A stretch of DNA of 64,000 bases, taken from assembly GCA_041395905.1 (NCBI GenBank), contig JAWKZP010000010.1:121711-185710 (forward strand). Reading direction: 5' to 3'. Position numbers and translations under genes: made by a program. Positions within the stretch are counted from its first letter, which is position 1; every line of letters begins with the position of its first letter. This DNA is from UBA7803 sp041395905 (GTDB lineage: Bacteria; Pseudomonadota; Gammaproteobacteria; Pseudomonadales; Azotimanducaceae). Shown one piece after another: positions 9,302-18,756 of this stretch. Below the pieces are notes generated by a model, which made no database searches, was not told where the DNA came from, and saw only the letters and a list, made by a program, of their open reading frames with translations.

Positions 9302-10686
9302 TCGCGGGACCTCATGCGGGCGTCTAGCGCATCACGCAGGCCGTCGCCGAGCATGTTGAATGCCAGCACCGTGATGCTGATGAACAGAGCCGGGAAGATC
9401 AGCTCGTGCGGGTAGGTGAGCATGGTGTTGATGCCCTCGTTGCACATGCTGCCCCAGCTCGGCGTGGGCGGCGCGACGCCCATGCCGATGAACGACAGGA
9501 ATGCCTCGGTGAAGATGGCGCTGGGCACCGCGAAGGTGAGCGTCACCAGAATCACGCCCATGGTGTTGGGAATCATGTGCCGGGTGATCAGGTAGCCGGT
9601 CCGGGCGCCGAGCAGACGCGATGCGCCGATGTAGCCCTCCTCGCGTATCTGCAGAATCTGGCCGCGCACCAGCCGGGCCGTGGCGGGCCAGGACAGCATC
9701 ACCATCGCCACCACCATGGGCAGGATACCGCTCTCGCCCGGTCCGATGCCGAAGGCGATCTTGAACAGGATCATGAACAGCAGAAACGGCAGCGCCACCA
9801 CGAAATCGGCGAAACGCATGAGCGCGTGGTCGGCATGGCCGCCTAGGAATCCGGCGGCGCTGCCGTAGACGACGCCGAACAGCACGTACAGCAGGGGCGC
9901 GCACAGGCCGATGAACAGCGACACGCGGGCGCCGTACATCAGCCGAGCCAGCAGGTCCCGGCCCAGGTAGTCGGTGCCCAGCGGATGCAGTGCCAGCTTG
10001 ACGGCATCCCCGGGTGCCGGGTTGGCGTCGGCGTCGATCAGGCCGCGGTCGCGCGCGTCCGCCACCGTGATCACCCGGGCCACGGCGACCTCGAGGGTAG
10101 TCCGCGCCTCGAGCTCGTGACCGAAGCCGTCCAGCGCCACCACGCTGTAGTAGTAGGTGCGCGGGCGCAGGTCCAGCCGATCTTCGAAGCGCAGCGGCTG
10201 CCCGGCATAGATGTCCTGCAGGGGCAGCCCGAGCGCGTCACCCGGCCCCGGGGCGAATATGTTGCGGTATACCCGATAGCCCGATGCGCCGGGCAGCGGA
10301 TCCCAGCGCAGACGCACCGACTGGGTGGTGGCGGGCGCGGCCAGGCCGAGACCCTCCTGCAGCGGAAGCACGCTGCTGCCGTCCCACGGCGAGTAGGGGG
10401 CGACGATGATCGCGGCGCGGCTGGTGCCCGGCGGCCGGCTGATCTGGTCGAGATCCTGCGCGGCGGGATCCACGCGCCACAGCAGCGGGCCGGCCACCGT
10501 GAACAGCAGCAGGCCCACCACCACGTACAGGGAAAACAGCGCCCTGCGATTGGCCTTCAGACGCCGCCAGGCGTCCTGCCAGTAGGACAGCGAGGGCCGC
10601 GACAGGGCCTGCACGCGCCGGGCCGCGTGCAGCGGTTCGAAGCCGCCGGCGGGCACGGGTGCTGTGTCGAGCTGTGCTTCGGCCAT
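9298..10686 (-). CDS. oppC: Oligopeptide ABC permease OppC with inserted FN3-like domain
   Basis: Inner-membrane permease of 462 residues, versus about 300 for ordinary OppC. An N-terminal segment is followed by TM1 (about 50-70). Then comes an insertion with a fibronectin type III-like pattern (about 118-205): VRLRWDPLPGASGYRVYR, then TYYYSVVALDGFGHE. Next is the normal HPLGTDYLGRDLLARLMYGAR and the remaining TM helices with the ATPase-coupling EAA-like loop (GASRLLGARTGYLITRHMIP). By topology the insert faces the periplasm between TM1 and TM2, where it could contact the binding protein or cell wall. Coupled to oppB (3-base gap) and oppD (ATGA overlap). Confidence 0.9.
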   Translation of the reverse strand: MAEAQLDTAPVPAGGFEPLHAARRVQALSRPSLSYWQDAWRRLKANRRALFSLYVVVGLLLFTVAGPLLWRVDPAAQDLDQISRPPGTSRAAIIVAPYSPWDGSSVLPLQEGLGLAAPATTQSVRLRWDPLPGASGYRVYRNIFAPGPGDALGLPLQDIYAGQPLRFEDRLDLRPRTYYYSVVALDGFGHELEARTTLEVAVARVITVADARDRGLIDADANPAPGDAVKLALHPLGTDYLGRDLLARLMYGARVSLFIGLCAPLLYVLFGVVYGSAAGFLGGHADHALMRFADFVVALPFLLFMILFKIAFGIGPGESGILPMVVAMVMLSWPATARLVRGQILQIREEGYIGASRLLGARTGYLITRHMIPNTMGVILVTLTFAVPSAIFTEAFLSFIGMGVAPPTPSWGSMCNEGINTMLTYPHELIFPALFISITVLAFNMLGDGLRDALDARMRSRE

Positions 10687-10689
10687 GGC

Positions 10690-11622
10690 TTACTCCAGCC
10701 GCACCCGGGGGTCGATCCAGGCGTACAGCAGGTCCACGACGATCACCATGAACACCAGGAAGGCACCGTAGAACACCGTGGTGCCCATGATCACTGTGTA
10801 GTCGAGCTGCTGCACCGCCTGCACGAAGAAGCGGCCGAGGCCAGGGATCGCAAACACCATTTCCACCACGAAGCCGCCGGTGGTGATGGCGGCGATGGCG
10901 GGGCCGAGCACTGTGATCACCGGCAGAATGGCATTGCGCAGCTGGTGATGGGTGAAGATCCGTGTGGCCGGCAGCCCTTTGGCGCGTGCGGTGCGCACGA
11001 AGTCGGAGTTGATGATCTCCAGCATCGACGAGCGCATCAGCCGGGTCAGATAGGCCATGGTGCCGAGGCCCAGCACCAGCGACGGCAGCAGCATGTGCCA
11101 GACGCCGCCCCAGCCGGCGACCGGCAGCAGCGTCACTCCCAGCAGGTCGTTGAGATTGACCACCGTGAGCTGGCCGAGCGCGGCGAACACGAAGCTCGGC
11201 ACCGAGATGCCGAGGATCACGAGAAAGGTGATGATCACGTCCGGCAGGCGGTTGCGGTACAACGCGGTGAGCGCCCCCCACAGCACGCCGCCGAGCCCGG
11301 CGAACACGATGGCGAGGATGCCGAGCGTTGCCGACACCGGAAAATGCTCGCGGATGATGTCGTTGACCTCGCGGTTCTTCTGCGTGAAGGAGATGCCGAA
11401 GTCGCCGCTCAGCAGGTTGCGCATGTAGATCAGGTACTGGCGCGTCACGGGCTGATCCAGGCCGTACTTCGCCTCGAGGTGGGTGCGGATCTCCTCGGGC
11501 ACCGCCTTGTCCGAGGTGAGCGGATCGCCGGGCACGCTGTGCATGGCCATGAACGTCGCGGTGGCGATGAACCAGACGGTGATGATGCCCTGAACCAGCC
11601 GCTTGAACGTGTAACTCCACAC
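10690..11622 (-). CDS. oppB: Oligopeptide ABC permease OppB-like
   Basis: Inner-membrane permease, about 310 residues, first of the OppB/OppC pair. It begins VWSYTFKRLVQGIITVW, followed by the periplasmic loop with SVPGDPLTSDKAVPEEI and GLDQPVTRQYLIYMRNLLSGDFG, and the coupling loop VRTARAKGLPATRIFTHHQLRNA, all typical of OppB. The GTG at 11622 is preferred: it lies 4 bases after the oppA stop with GGGGAC upstream, while the longer reading would overlap oppA by 23 bases. It forms the translocation pore with OppC. Confidence 0.9.
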   Translation of the reverse strand: MWSYTFKRLVQGIITVWFIATATFMAMHSVPGDPLTSDKAVPEEIRTHLEAKYGLDQPVTRQYLIYMRNLLSGDFGISFTQKNREVNDIIREHFPVSATLGILAIVFAGLGGVLWGALTALYRNRLPDVIITFLVILGISVPSFVFAALGQLTVVNLNDLLGVTLLPVAGWGGVWHMLLPSLVLGLGTMAYLTRLMRSSMLEIINSDFVRTARAKGLPATRIFTHHQLRNAILPVITVLGPAIAAITTGGFVVEMVFAIPGLGRFFVQAVQQLDYTVIMGTTVFYGAFLVFMVIVVDLLYAWIDPRVRLE

Positions 11623-11626
11623 GGCG

Positions 11627-13321
11627 TCAGTCCCCGCTGATCCAGACACTGGTGAAGTCCGGATCCGGGCCCGCGACCCGGCGCACCAGCTGCTGCATGC
11701 GCGGATCGGTCACGTAGACAAGGCCGCGTTCGTAGTCGGGTAGAATGACCGCGTCGTCGTAGATGATGCGCTGAATCTCCGCGAACGCCTCCATCCGCGT
11801 CTTCGGGTCGAGCGAGTTCTGGGCGATGCGCACCTGCGCATCCAGGGCCGGATTGCTGTAGCGGCCCCGGTTGTTGAGATTCCAGGATGCGAACAGATCG
11901 CCGAACGTCAGAGGATCGTCGTAGTCCGGGCCCCAGCCCGCCAGCACCAGATCGAATTCGCCGGAGAGCATCTTGGCCAGGCGCTGCTTGAAGATCTGCT
12001 TGTCGATGCGCAGCTCCAGCCCCAGGGTCTTCTTCAGCGCCGCCTGATAGTACTCGGCCTGCTTGTTGGCCACCGGGTTGTCGCCGGACAGCAGCACCAG
12101 CGGCGGAAAGCGCTCGAGGCCGAGCTCGTGGCGGGCGAGTTCCAGGTAGCGGCGCGCCTCCACCGGATCGAAGCGCCGCGGCGGCGCCGGGTATTCCTGC
12201 CGGAACGGATGCTCGACGCCTTTCAGCCAGATCGGAAACAGTGACTCGCCGGGCAGGTAGCCGGGCTGCTTGATGACCTTGTACACCAGTTCCGAGGGGT
12301 CGAGCGCGAACTGCATGGCCTTGCGCAGGTTGCGGTTGCCGGTGATCCGGCCCGGCCGGTGGTTGAACTCGACGAAGAACACCGAACCGTCCATGAACCG
12401 GTGCAGGTGCCAGCGCTGGGCCAGGGCCTCGCCGAGATTCTCCTCGGTGAGGGTGGTGTAGGCGATCTTCCTGTCCTTGAACAGGTTGAGGATCGCGTTG
12501 GGGTCGGAGGTGATGTAGGGGAAGTCGAGCACGTCGATCCTGATCCGGTCCCGGCCCCAGTAGTACGGATTCTTCTCCATGCGTACGTGCGCACCGTGTA
12601 CCCAGCGCGTGATGGTGAATGGCCCGTTGTACAGCAGCGTGTCGTGGTCGGCGCCGTAGCGTCCGTTGGTGGATTCATAGAACGCCTGCTGCACCGGCAG
12701 GTAGGTGTTGTACGCGACGAGCTTGTCGAAGTAGGCGATCGGACGTTCCAGCTCGACGTGCAGCGTGCGCTCGTCGAGGGCTTCGACACCCAGGGCGGTG
12801 ACCGGCAGCTTACCGTTGTTTATGGCCTCGGCGTTGCGGATGGGGTACAGGATGAAGGCGTACTCCGATGCGTTCTGCGGGTCGAGCACCAGGCGCCAGG
12901 CGAACACGAAGTCGTGCGCGGTCACCGGATCGCCGTTGCTCCAGCGCGCGTCCGGACGCAGCCAGAACGTGGCGTCACGCTCCCCGATCTGCCAGCGCTC
13001 GGCCATGCCGGGAGCCAGCTGATTGTTCTCGTCGTAGCGCAGCAGCCCTTCCATGACGTGGCCGAGGACCATGCCGCTGACCTGATCGGTGGCCCGCGTG
13101 CTGTTGAGCTGCGGCGGCTCCTCGCGCAGGGTGGCGGTGATGGTCCGGGTGGCGGGATCAACGCCGGAGGAGGCGCCTGCCGAAGAGCCGGTCAGGCTCG
13201 ACGCCCAGGATAGAACCACCATCAGCAGCGCTATGCCGCCCACAGACAGCAGCGCGAACAGCAGCAGCTGCCGGCCCGCGGTGCGGGTGAAGCTGTCGGG
13301 CCTGTCGATGATTTCGCTCAT
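11627..13321 (-). CDS. oppA: Peptide ABC transporter substrate-binding protein OppA-like
   Basis: Family 5 extracytoplasmic binding protein, 564 residues. An N-terminal hydrophobic segment (about 18-40, LLLFALLSVGGIALLMVVLSW) looks like an uncleaved membrane anchor, since no lipobox or clear cleavage site follows. Then come the family hallmarks: LAPGMAERWQI, DFVFAWRLVLDPQNASEYA, YNGPFTITRWVHGAHVRMEKN, and GWGPDYDDPLTF. It would deliver peptides to OppBC. Gene order (A first, 33 bases after the VWA gene) places it at the head of the transporter genes and possibly in one transcript with moxR and the VWA gene. Substrate not determinable from sequence. Confidence 0.9.
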   Translation of the reverse strand: MSEIIDRPDSFTRTAGRQLLLFALLSVGGIALLMVVLSWASSLTGSSAGASSGVDPATRTITATLREEPPQLNSTRATDQVSGMVLGHVMEGLLRYDENNQLAPGMAERWQIGERDATFWLRPDARWSNGDPVTAHDFVFAWRLVLDPQNASEYAFILYPIRNAEAINNGKLPVTALGVEALDERTLHVELERPIAYFDKLVAYNTYLPVQQAFYESTNGRYGADHDTLLYNGPFTITRWVHGAHVRMEKNPYYWGRDRIRIDVLDFPYITSDPNAILNLFKDRKIAYTTLTEENLGEALAQRWHLHRFMDGSVFFVEFNHRPGRITGNRNLRKAMQFALDPSELVYKVIKQPGYLPGESLFPIWLKGVEHPFRQEYPAPPRRFDPVEARRYLELARHELGLERFPPLVLLSGDNPVANKQAEYYQAALKKTLGLELRIDKQIFKQRLAKMLSGEFDLVLAGWGPDYDDPLTFGDLFASWNLNNRGRYSNPALDAQVRIAQNSLDPKTRMEAFAEIQRIIYDDAVILPDYERGLVYVTDPRMQQLVRRVAGPDPDFTSVWISGD

Positions 13322-13354
13322 GTTCCGATGCCTGCCTGATGGCGGCGCGGCGGG

Positions 13355-14875
13355 TCAGCTCACCGAGCGCAGCAGGTTGCCCACGATGCGCTCCAGGTGC
13401 ATCAGGCTGTTGCATTCGTCCACCTGGTGGCAGTACGCCATGTACCTGCGCATCTCCGCATCGCCCACGAACCAGGTGTTGCGTGGTTCGGGATTCAGCC
13501 AGATCAGTCGTTTGCAGCGGTCGTACATCTCTTTGAGGATGTCGGTGCGCGGATCGCCGTAGTTGTTGCGCGCGTCGCCGAGAATGATGATGGTGGTGCG
13601 GTTGTCGACGTCGTCCAGGCAGTGCTTGCGGAAGTCGGCCAGTGCCTGGCCGTAGTCGGTGGAACCGCCGGAGTAGTCGCGCAGCGTCTTGGCAATGGCG
13701 TCTTCGATGTTGTTGCGCTCGAACAGTTCCGTGACCTCGGCGAGATCGGAGGAGAAGGCGAACGAACGCACCTTCGGCATGACCTCCTCGAGACTGTACA
13801 GGAACATCAGCATGAAGCGCGCGTAGTTGGCCACGGAGCCCGAAACGTCGCAGATCGCGAACACCTTGGGGCGGTCGATCTTCACCGACTTCCAGTGCAG
13901 GTCGAAGATGGCACCGTCATAGCTCATGTTGTGGCGCAGCGTGCGCGGCAGGTTGAGCGCACCGCGCTTGAAGACCTTCTTGCGGCGCGAGTGCAGCGCG
14001 GCCAGGCGCTTGGCCATCTTGAACACCACTTCCTGAATGAGCCGGAAGTTGCGCTGCTCGACGTTCGACAGCTTCACCTTACGCAGCAGCTCCTCGCGCA
14101 GGCGCCGGCCGTCGGCGTCGGCGTGCAGCAGAAACTGGCGCTCGACGTAGTCGCGTACCTGTTCGCGCAGCCACTCGCGACGGCGTTTGAGCTCCTGGCC
14201 CAGGCGCCGGTCGGCGATCGGGCCGCGACCGCGCAGACCCGATATCTCGCGGTTCAGATCGCCAAGCCCCATCTGCTCCATGACTTTGCGGGTGAACAGC
14301 CCCTTCTGGGTGAACACCTGAATGTCGCGCACGCCGGCCTTCTCGCCGGCTTCGGCCATGGCCATCGACAGCTCGACCTTGGAATCCTGCATGAGCAGGC
14401 GCCCCAGCGCAGAGCTGGCCTCGCTCATGGCACCGGGACCCAGATCCTCCTCGTCGTCGTCGGCGGCATCTATGCTGGGGGTCGGTGTGCCCTTGCCTTT
14501 CTTTTTCTTCTTCGCCTTGCCTTGCACCTGACTCGCGGCGCGCGCCTCGTTGTCGGAGCCGCCGCCGCCTTCGCCCTCGCCCTCGCCGCCCGACTCGGCT
14601 TCCGATTCCGAGCCGTCCTCGGCGTCAGCGTCAGCAGCGTCGGCGCGCCGGCCCTGCACCTCGTCGAACTTGAAGAACTGCTCGAAGCACAGGTCGAAGG
14701 TTTCCTTCTCGTCGGCGGTTTTGGGCAGCACCAGGGCCAGGGACCGTTTCAGGGCGGCCCGGTCCTCGTAGCCCACCAGCTCGACGGCATTGAACGCGTC
14801 CAGCGTCTCGGCCGTCGATACGCGGACGTCGGAGTTGCGCAGCGCGCGGATGAAGTTGGTGAGGGTGCGTTCCAC
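13355..14875 (-). CDS. VWA (CoxE-like) domain protein, partner of MoxR
   Basis: Cytoplasmic protein of 506 residues with a C-terminal von Willebrand A domain of the CoxE type. The MIDAS motif DVSGSVANY is intact, followed by SGGSTDYGQALADF with its conserved Thr. The N-terminal half has an acidic Glu/Gly/Ser stretch (about residues 80-112) and then a lysine tract (KAKKKKKGKG, about 120-129) forming a charged linker. GTG start at 14875 lies 6 bases after the moxR stop. MoxR ATPases with VWA partners act as chaperones that insert cofactors or activate enzymes; here the client is unknown. The peptide transporter that follows directly may be related to the client or just co-transcribed. Confidence 0.85.
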   Translation of the reverse strand: MERTLTNFIRALRNSDVRVSTAETLDAFNAVELVGYEDRAALKRSLALVLPKTADEKETFDLCFEQFFKFDEVQGRRADAADADAEDGSESEAESGGEGEGEGGGGSDNEARAASQVQGKAKKKKKGKGTPTPSIDAADDDEEDLGPGAMSEASSALGRLLMQDSKVELSMAMAEAGEKAGVRDIQVFTQKGLFTRKVMEQMGLGDLNREISGLRGRGPIADRRLGQELKRRREWLREQVRDYVERQFLLHADADGRRLREELLRKVKLSNVEQRNFRLIQEVVFKMAKRLAALHSRRKKVFKRGALNLPRTLRHNMSYDGAIFDLHWKSVKIDRPKVFAICDVSGSVANYARFMLMFLYSLEEVMPKVRSFAFSSDLAEVTELFERNNIEDAIAKTLRDYSGGSTDYGQALADFRKHCLDDVDNRTTIIILGDARNNYGDPRTDILKEMYDRCKRLIWLNPEPRNTWFVGDAEMRRYMAYCHQVDECNSLMHLERIVGNLLRSVS

Positions 14876-14881
14876 GGCGCC

Positions 14882-15832
14882 CTATTTGGTGGCCTTGCTC
14901 GTCAGCGTGGTGATCTCGCTGTTGACGTTCTCGATGTCTTCCTGGAATTTCAGGATCACGTTGAGCGTATCGCGCACCAGCTGCGGATCCAGCGTTTCGG
15001 TGTGCAGCAGCAGCAGCGTGCGGGCCCAGTCGATGGTCTCGCTGATGGCTGGTACCTTCTTGAGATCCATCTCGCGCAGCTCGTGAATGAATGCCACCAG
15101 CTGCCTGCGCAGCTCCGGCGGGATGTCGGGCACCCGCGCCTGAATGATGCGCTGCTCGAGCTCGAGGTCCGGAAACGGGATGTACAGGTGCAGGCAGCGG
15201 CGCTTCAGCGCATCGGAGATCTCACGCGTGTTGTTGCTGGTGAGAAACACGATGGGTGGCTCCTTGGCCGCCTTGATGGTGCCGATTTCGGGAATCGACA
15301 GCTGGTAGTCGGAAAGCATTTCCAGCAGCAGCGACTCGAACTCGTGGTCGGACTTGTCCACCTCGTCGATGAGCAGGATGCAGCCGTTTTCGGCCTTGAG
15401 CGCCTTCATCAGCGGCCGCGGCTCGAGAAACTCCTCGGAGAAGAAGATGTCGCCGAACTCGTGCAGCCGGTTGACCGACTCGGCGAAGCCTTTGGCGCCC
15501 TGCAGAACCTCGTCCAGGGTCTCTTTGAGCACCTGGGTGTAGAGCAGCTGCTTGCCGTACTTCCACTCGTAGATCGCCTTCGCCTCGTCCAGGCCCTCGT
15601 AGCACTGCAGGCGGATCAGCGGCAGCTCGAACATCTCGGCCGTGGTCTTGGCGAGCTCCGTCTTGCCCACGCCGGGCGGGCCTTCCACCAGAATCGGTTT
15701 GCGCAGGTGATATGCCAGGTAGACGGCGGTGGCGATCTGGTCGCTGCAGATGTACCGGTGATCTTCGAGTTCCTGCTTCACCGATCCCACGGAATCGGTG
15801 ATCTTGTGCATGTCTGGAGCGGCTTCGGCCAC
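14882..15832 (-). CDS. MoxR family AAA+ ATPase
   Basis: AAA+ ATPase of 316 residues, MoxR branch, cytoplasmic. Walker A GPPGVGKTELAK, Walker B CILLIDEVDKSD, sensor FLTSNNTREISDALKRRC (arginine-finger region), and MoxR-type ending with a helical lid. A GTG at 15832 with GGGAGG close upstream is taken as start; an ATG seven codons in (MHKITDSVG) is possible. It leads the minus-strand run moxR-vwA-opp. The pair is expected to remodel or load metal/cofactor into a target complex. About 190 bases separate it from the divergent amidohydrolase. Confidence 0.9.
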   Translation of the reverse strand: MAEAAPDMHKITDSVGSVKQELEDHRYICSDQIATAVYLAYHLRKPILVEGPPGVGKTELAKTTAEMFELPLIRLQCYEGLDEAKAIYEWKYGKQLLYTQVLKETLDEVLQGAKGFAESVNRLHEFGDIFFSEEFLEPRPLMKALKAENGCILLIDEVDKSDHEFESLLLEMLSDYQLSIPEIGTIKAAKEPPIVFLTSNNTREISDALKRRCLHLYIPFPDLELEQRIIQARVPDIPPELRRQLVAFIHELREMDLKKVPAISETIDWARTLLLLHTETLDPQLVRDTLNVILKFQEDIENVNSEITTLTSKATK

Positions 15833-16020
15833 GCTGCCTCCCTGTTATTGCCTGTCTTGCGAGTGTTCCATCGCGGCCCCCTCGAGTGTCGGACGCCGAC
15901 CGCCTGCAATAGGCGAAACGCTGAATTATCTCAGTGGGGCAGCGGCCTGTATACCGGGTAGTGGGGCGCTGGTAGCATCGGGCGCGGATACGTCCGATAG
16001 GACAGAAAACGGGGATCGTC

Positions 16021-17292
<1,272 letters not shown>

Positions 17293-17306
17293 GGCCCTGC
17301 ACGGAA

Positions 17307-18170
17307 TCAGCGGTGCAGGCGGATCAGCCCCTCCTGGGCCGCTGAGGCCACCAGCGAGCCGCTGCGGTCGTAGATCAGACCGCGGTTGAGCCCGCGCGCG
17401 CCGCTGGCGCTCGGGCTGTCCTGCACGTACAGAAGCCATTCGTCGGCGCGGAACGGCCGGTGAAACCACATGGCGTGATCGAGGCTCGCCATCTGAATGT
17501 TCTGCTGCATGAAGCTCACGGCGTGGGGCAGGGTCGCGGTGTCGAGCAGCGACCAGTCGGACAGGTAGGCGAGCACGCACTGGTGCAGGCGCGGATCGTC
17601 GGGCAGCCGGGCGTGCGCTTTCATCCAGCACATCTGCTGCGGCGGCTTCTGCTCCGGGTGAAAGATGTCCTGCGGATCGATGGGCCGGACGTCGATGGGC
17701 CGCTCGCGATTGAAGGATTCCACCTGTTCCGGGGGCAGCCGGGCGGCCCACTGCTCGCGCAGCTCGCGCTCGTCCGCGAGCGATTCCGGCGCCGGCGCCT
17801 CGGGCATGTCGAACTGATGGGACAGCCCTTCCTCGTGCACCTGGAAGGAGATGGACATGTTGAAAATCGGCCGGCCGTGCTGGATGGCGACGACGCGTCT
17901 GGTGGTGAAGCTGCGGCCGTCCCGGATCCGGTCCACCTTGTAGAGGATCGGCACGGTGGTATCGCCGGCGCGCAGAAAGTAGCCGTGCAGGGAGTGCGCT
18001 TCACGTTCCGCCGGCACGGTGCGCGACGCCGCCACCAGCGCCTGCCCGAGCACCTGTCCGCCGTAGACGCGCTGCCAGCCCTCGCTGGGACTGGTGGCGC
18101 GGTAGTGATTCTTCTCGATCTCCTCGAGATCCAGCAGGTTGATGAGGTCTGTGACGGTCGCTTCGGTCAT
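17307..18170 (-). CDS. tesB: Acyl-CoA thioesterase II
   Basis: Cytoplasmic double-hotdog thioesterase of 287 residues, hydrolysing medium- and long-chain acyl-CoA to free acid and CoA. It starts with NLLDLEEIEKNHYRATSPSE and carries RVYGGQVLGQALVAASRTVP, SLHGYFLRAGD, and near the C-terminus SLDHAMWFHRPFRADEWLLY (the catalytic Asp region) with QEGLIR at the end. Length and motifs fit TesB throughout. Alone on the minus strand; regulation not evident. Confidence 0.93.
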   Translation of the reverse strand: MTEATVTDLINLLDLEEIEKNHYRATSPSEGWQRVYGGQVLGQALVAASRTVPAEREAHSLHGYFLRAGDTTVPILYKVDRIRDGRSFTTRRVVAIQHGRPIFNMSISFQVHEEGLSHQFDMPEAPAPESLADERELREQWAARLPPEQVESFNRERPIDVRPIDPQDIFHPEQKPPQQMCWMKAHARLPDDPRLHQCVLAYLSDWSLLDTATLPHAVSFMQQNIQMASLDHAMWFHRPFRADEWLLYVQDSPSASGARGLNRGLIYDRSGSLVASAAQEGLIRLHR

Positions 18171-18249
18171 GGGGCCCCCGCGTAACAGGGGCGCTATTCT
18201 AGACGGGGGGTGCGGCTGCGAGAATCCCGCGGCCGCCTCTGATCCGGGA

Positions 18250-18633
18250 TCAGCCCAGCAGAAACAGCCAGATTGTGCATACCAGCCCGCCCATGAACAT
18301 CAGCGAGCGTGGCGCGCCCCAGTCCGCCAGATAGCAGATGCCGTGCGCGATCCGGAATGCCACGAAGGCCATGGCCAGGGCCGCTGAGGTCCCCGGGTCG
18401 GCGCCGAGCATGTGGGCGACGATCACGGCGGGCGCGAACAGGGCCAGCGCTTCCCAGGCGTTCTGCTGCGCCGCGTATGCGCGCGCGCCGGCCCCCTCGA
18501 GCTGTTGCGCCTGGCGGCGTGGATTGTTGTTGTCCATCCCTCCCGGGAGCCGTGTTCGGTAATAGCCGCCCACGTTCGCCCAGACGAGCGGCAGGAACAT
18601 GGTGATCAGCAGGCAGATCAAGGGTGTGGTCAT
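18250..18633 (-). CDS. MAPEG family membrane protein
   Basis: Small integral inner-membrane protein of 127 residues with four predicted helices, MAPEG fold. Starts MTTPLICLLITMFLPLVWANVGGYYR and has the family segments NNPRRQ, AQQNAWEALALFAPAVIVA and FRIAHGICYLADW. The start at 18633 has GGGGAGAG upstream. Eukaryotic relatives use glutathione; bacterial members of this short type are largely uncharacterised. Neighbours do not reveal a function. Confidence 0.82.
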   Translation of the reverse strand: MTTPLICLLITMFLPLVWANVGGYYRTRLPGGMDNNNPRRQAQQLEGAGARAYAAQQNAWEALALFAPAVIVAHMLGADPGTSAALAMAFVAFRIAHGICYLADWGAPRSLMFMGGLVCTIWLFLLG

Positions 18634-18756
18634 GGCGTCTCTCCCCGAAACACGATGCAAGCGCAATGGAAAATGCCGCGCTCCGCGCAGCCCGGCTGGC
18701 AGCACGCCCGCCCGCGGCCAGGGCCGGGGCAGGGCGCGCGTTCGGTTGCCTCCGGA

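Noticed and set aside
9985..11640. A 551-codon plus-strand frame across oppB and oppC.
   Set aside because: His/Gln-rich shadow of two permease genes with obvious membrane helices on the minus strand.
13397..15961. An 854-codon open frame on the plus strand, opposite moxR and the VWA gene.
   Set aside because: It is a mirror of the coding bias of the minus-strand genes in GC-rich DNA. Its protein is His/Gln/Val/Leu-rich with no recognisable family, while the minus strand has clear Walker and MIDAS motifs.
17293..17322. Hairpin CCTGCAC / GTGCAGG between the convergent amidohydrolase and tesB genes, considered as a terminator.
   Set aside because: No T-run on either side and it overlaps the tesB stop; stem is only 7 bp, so support is too weak.
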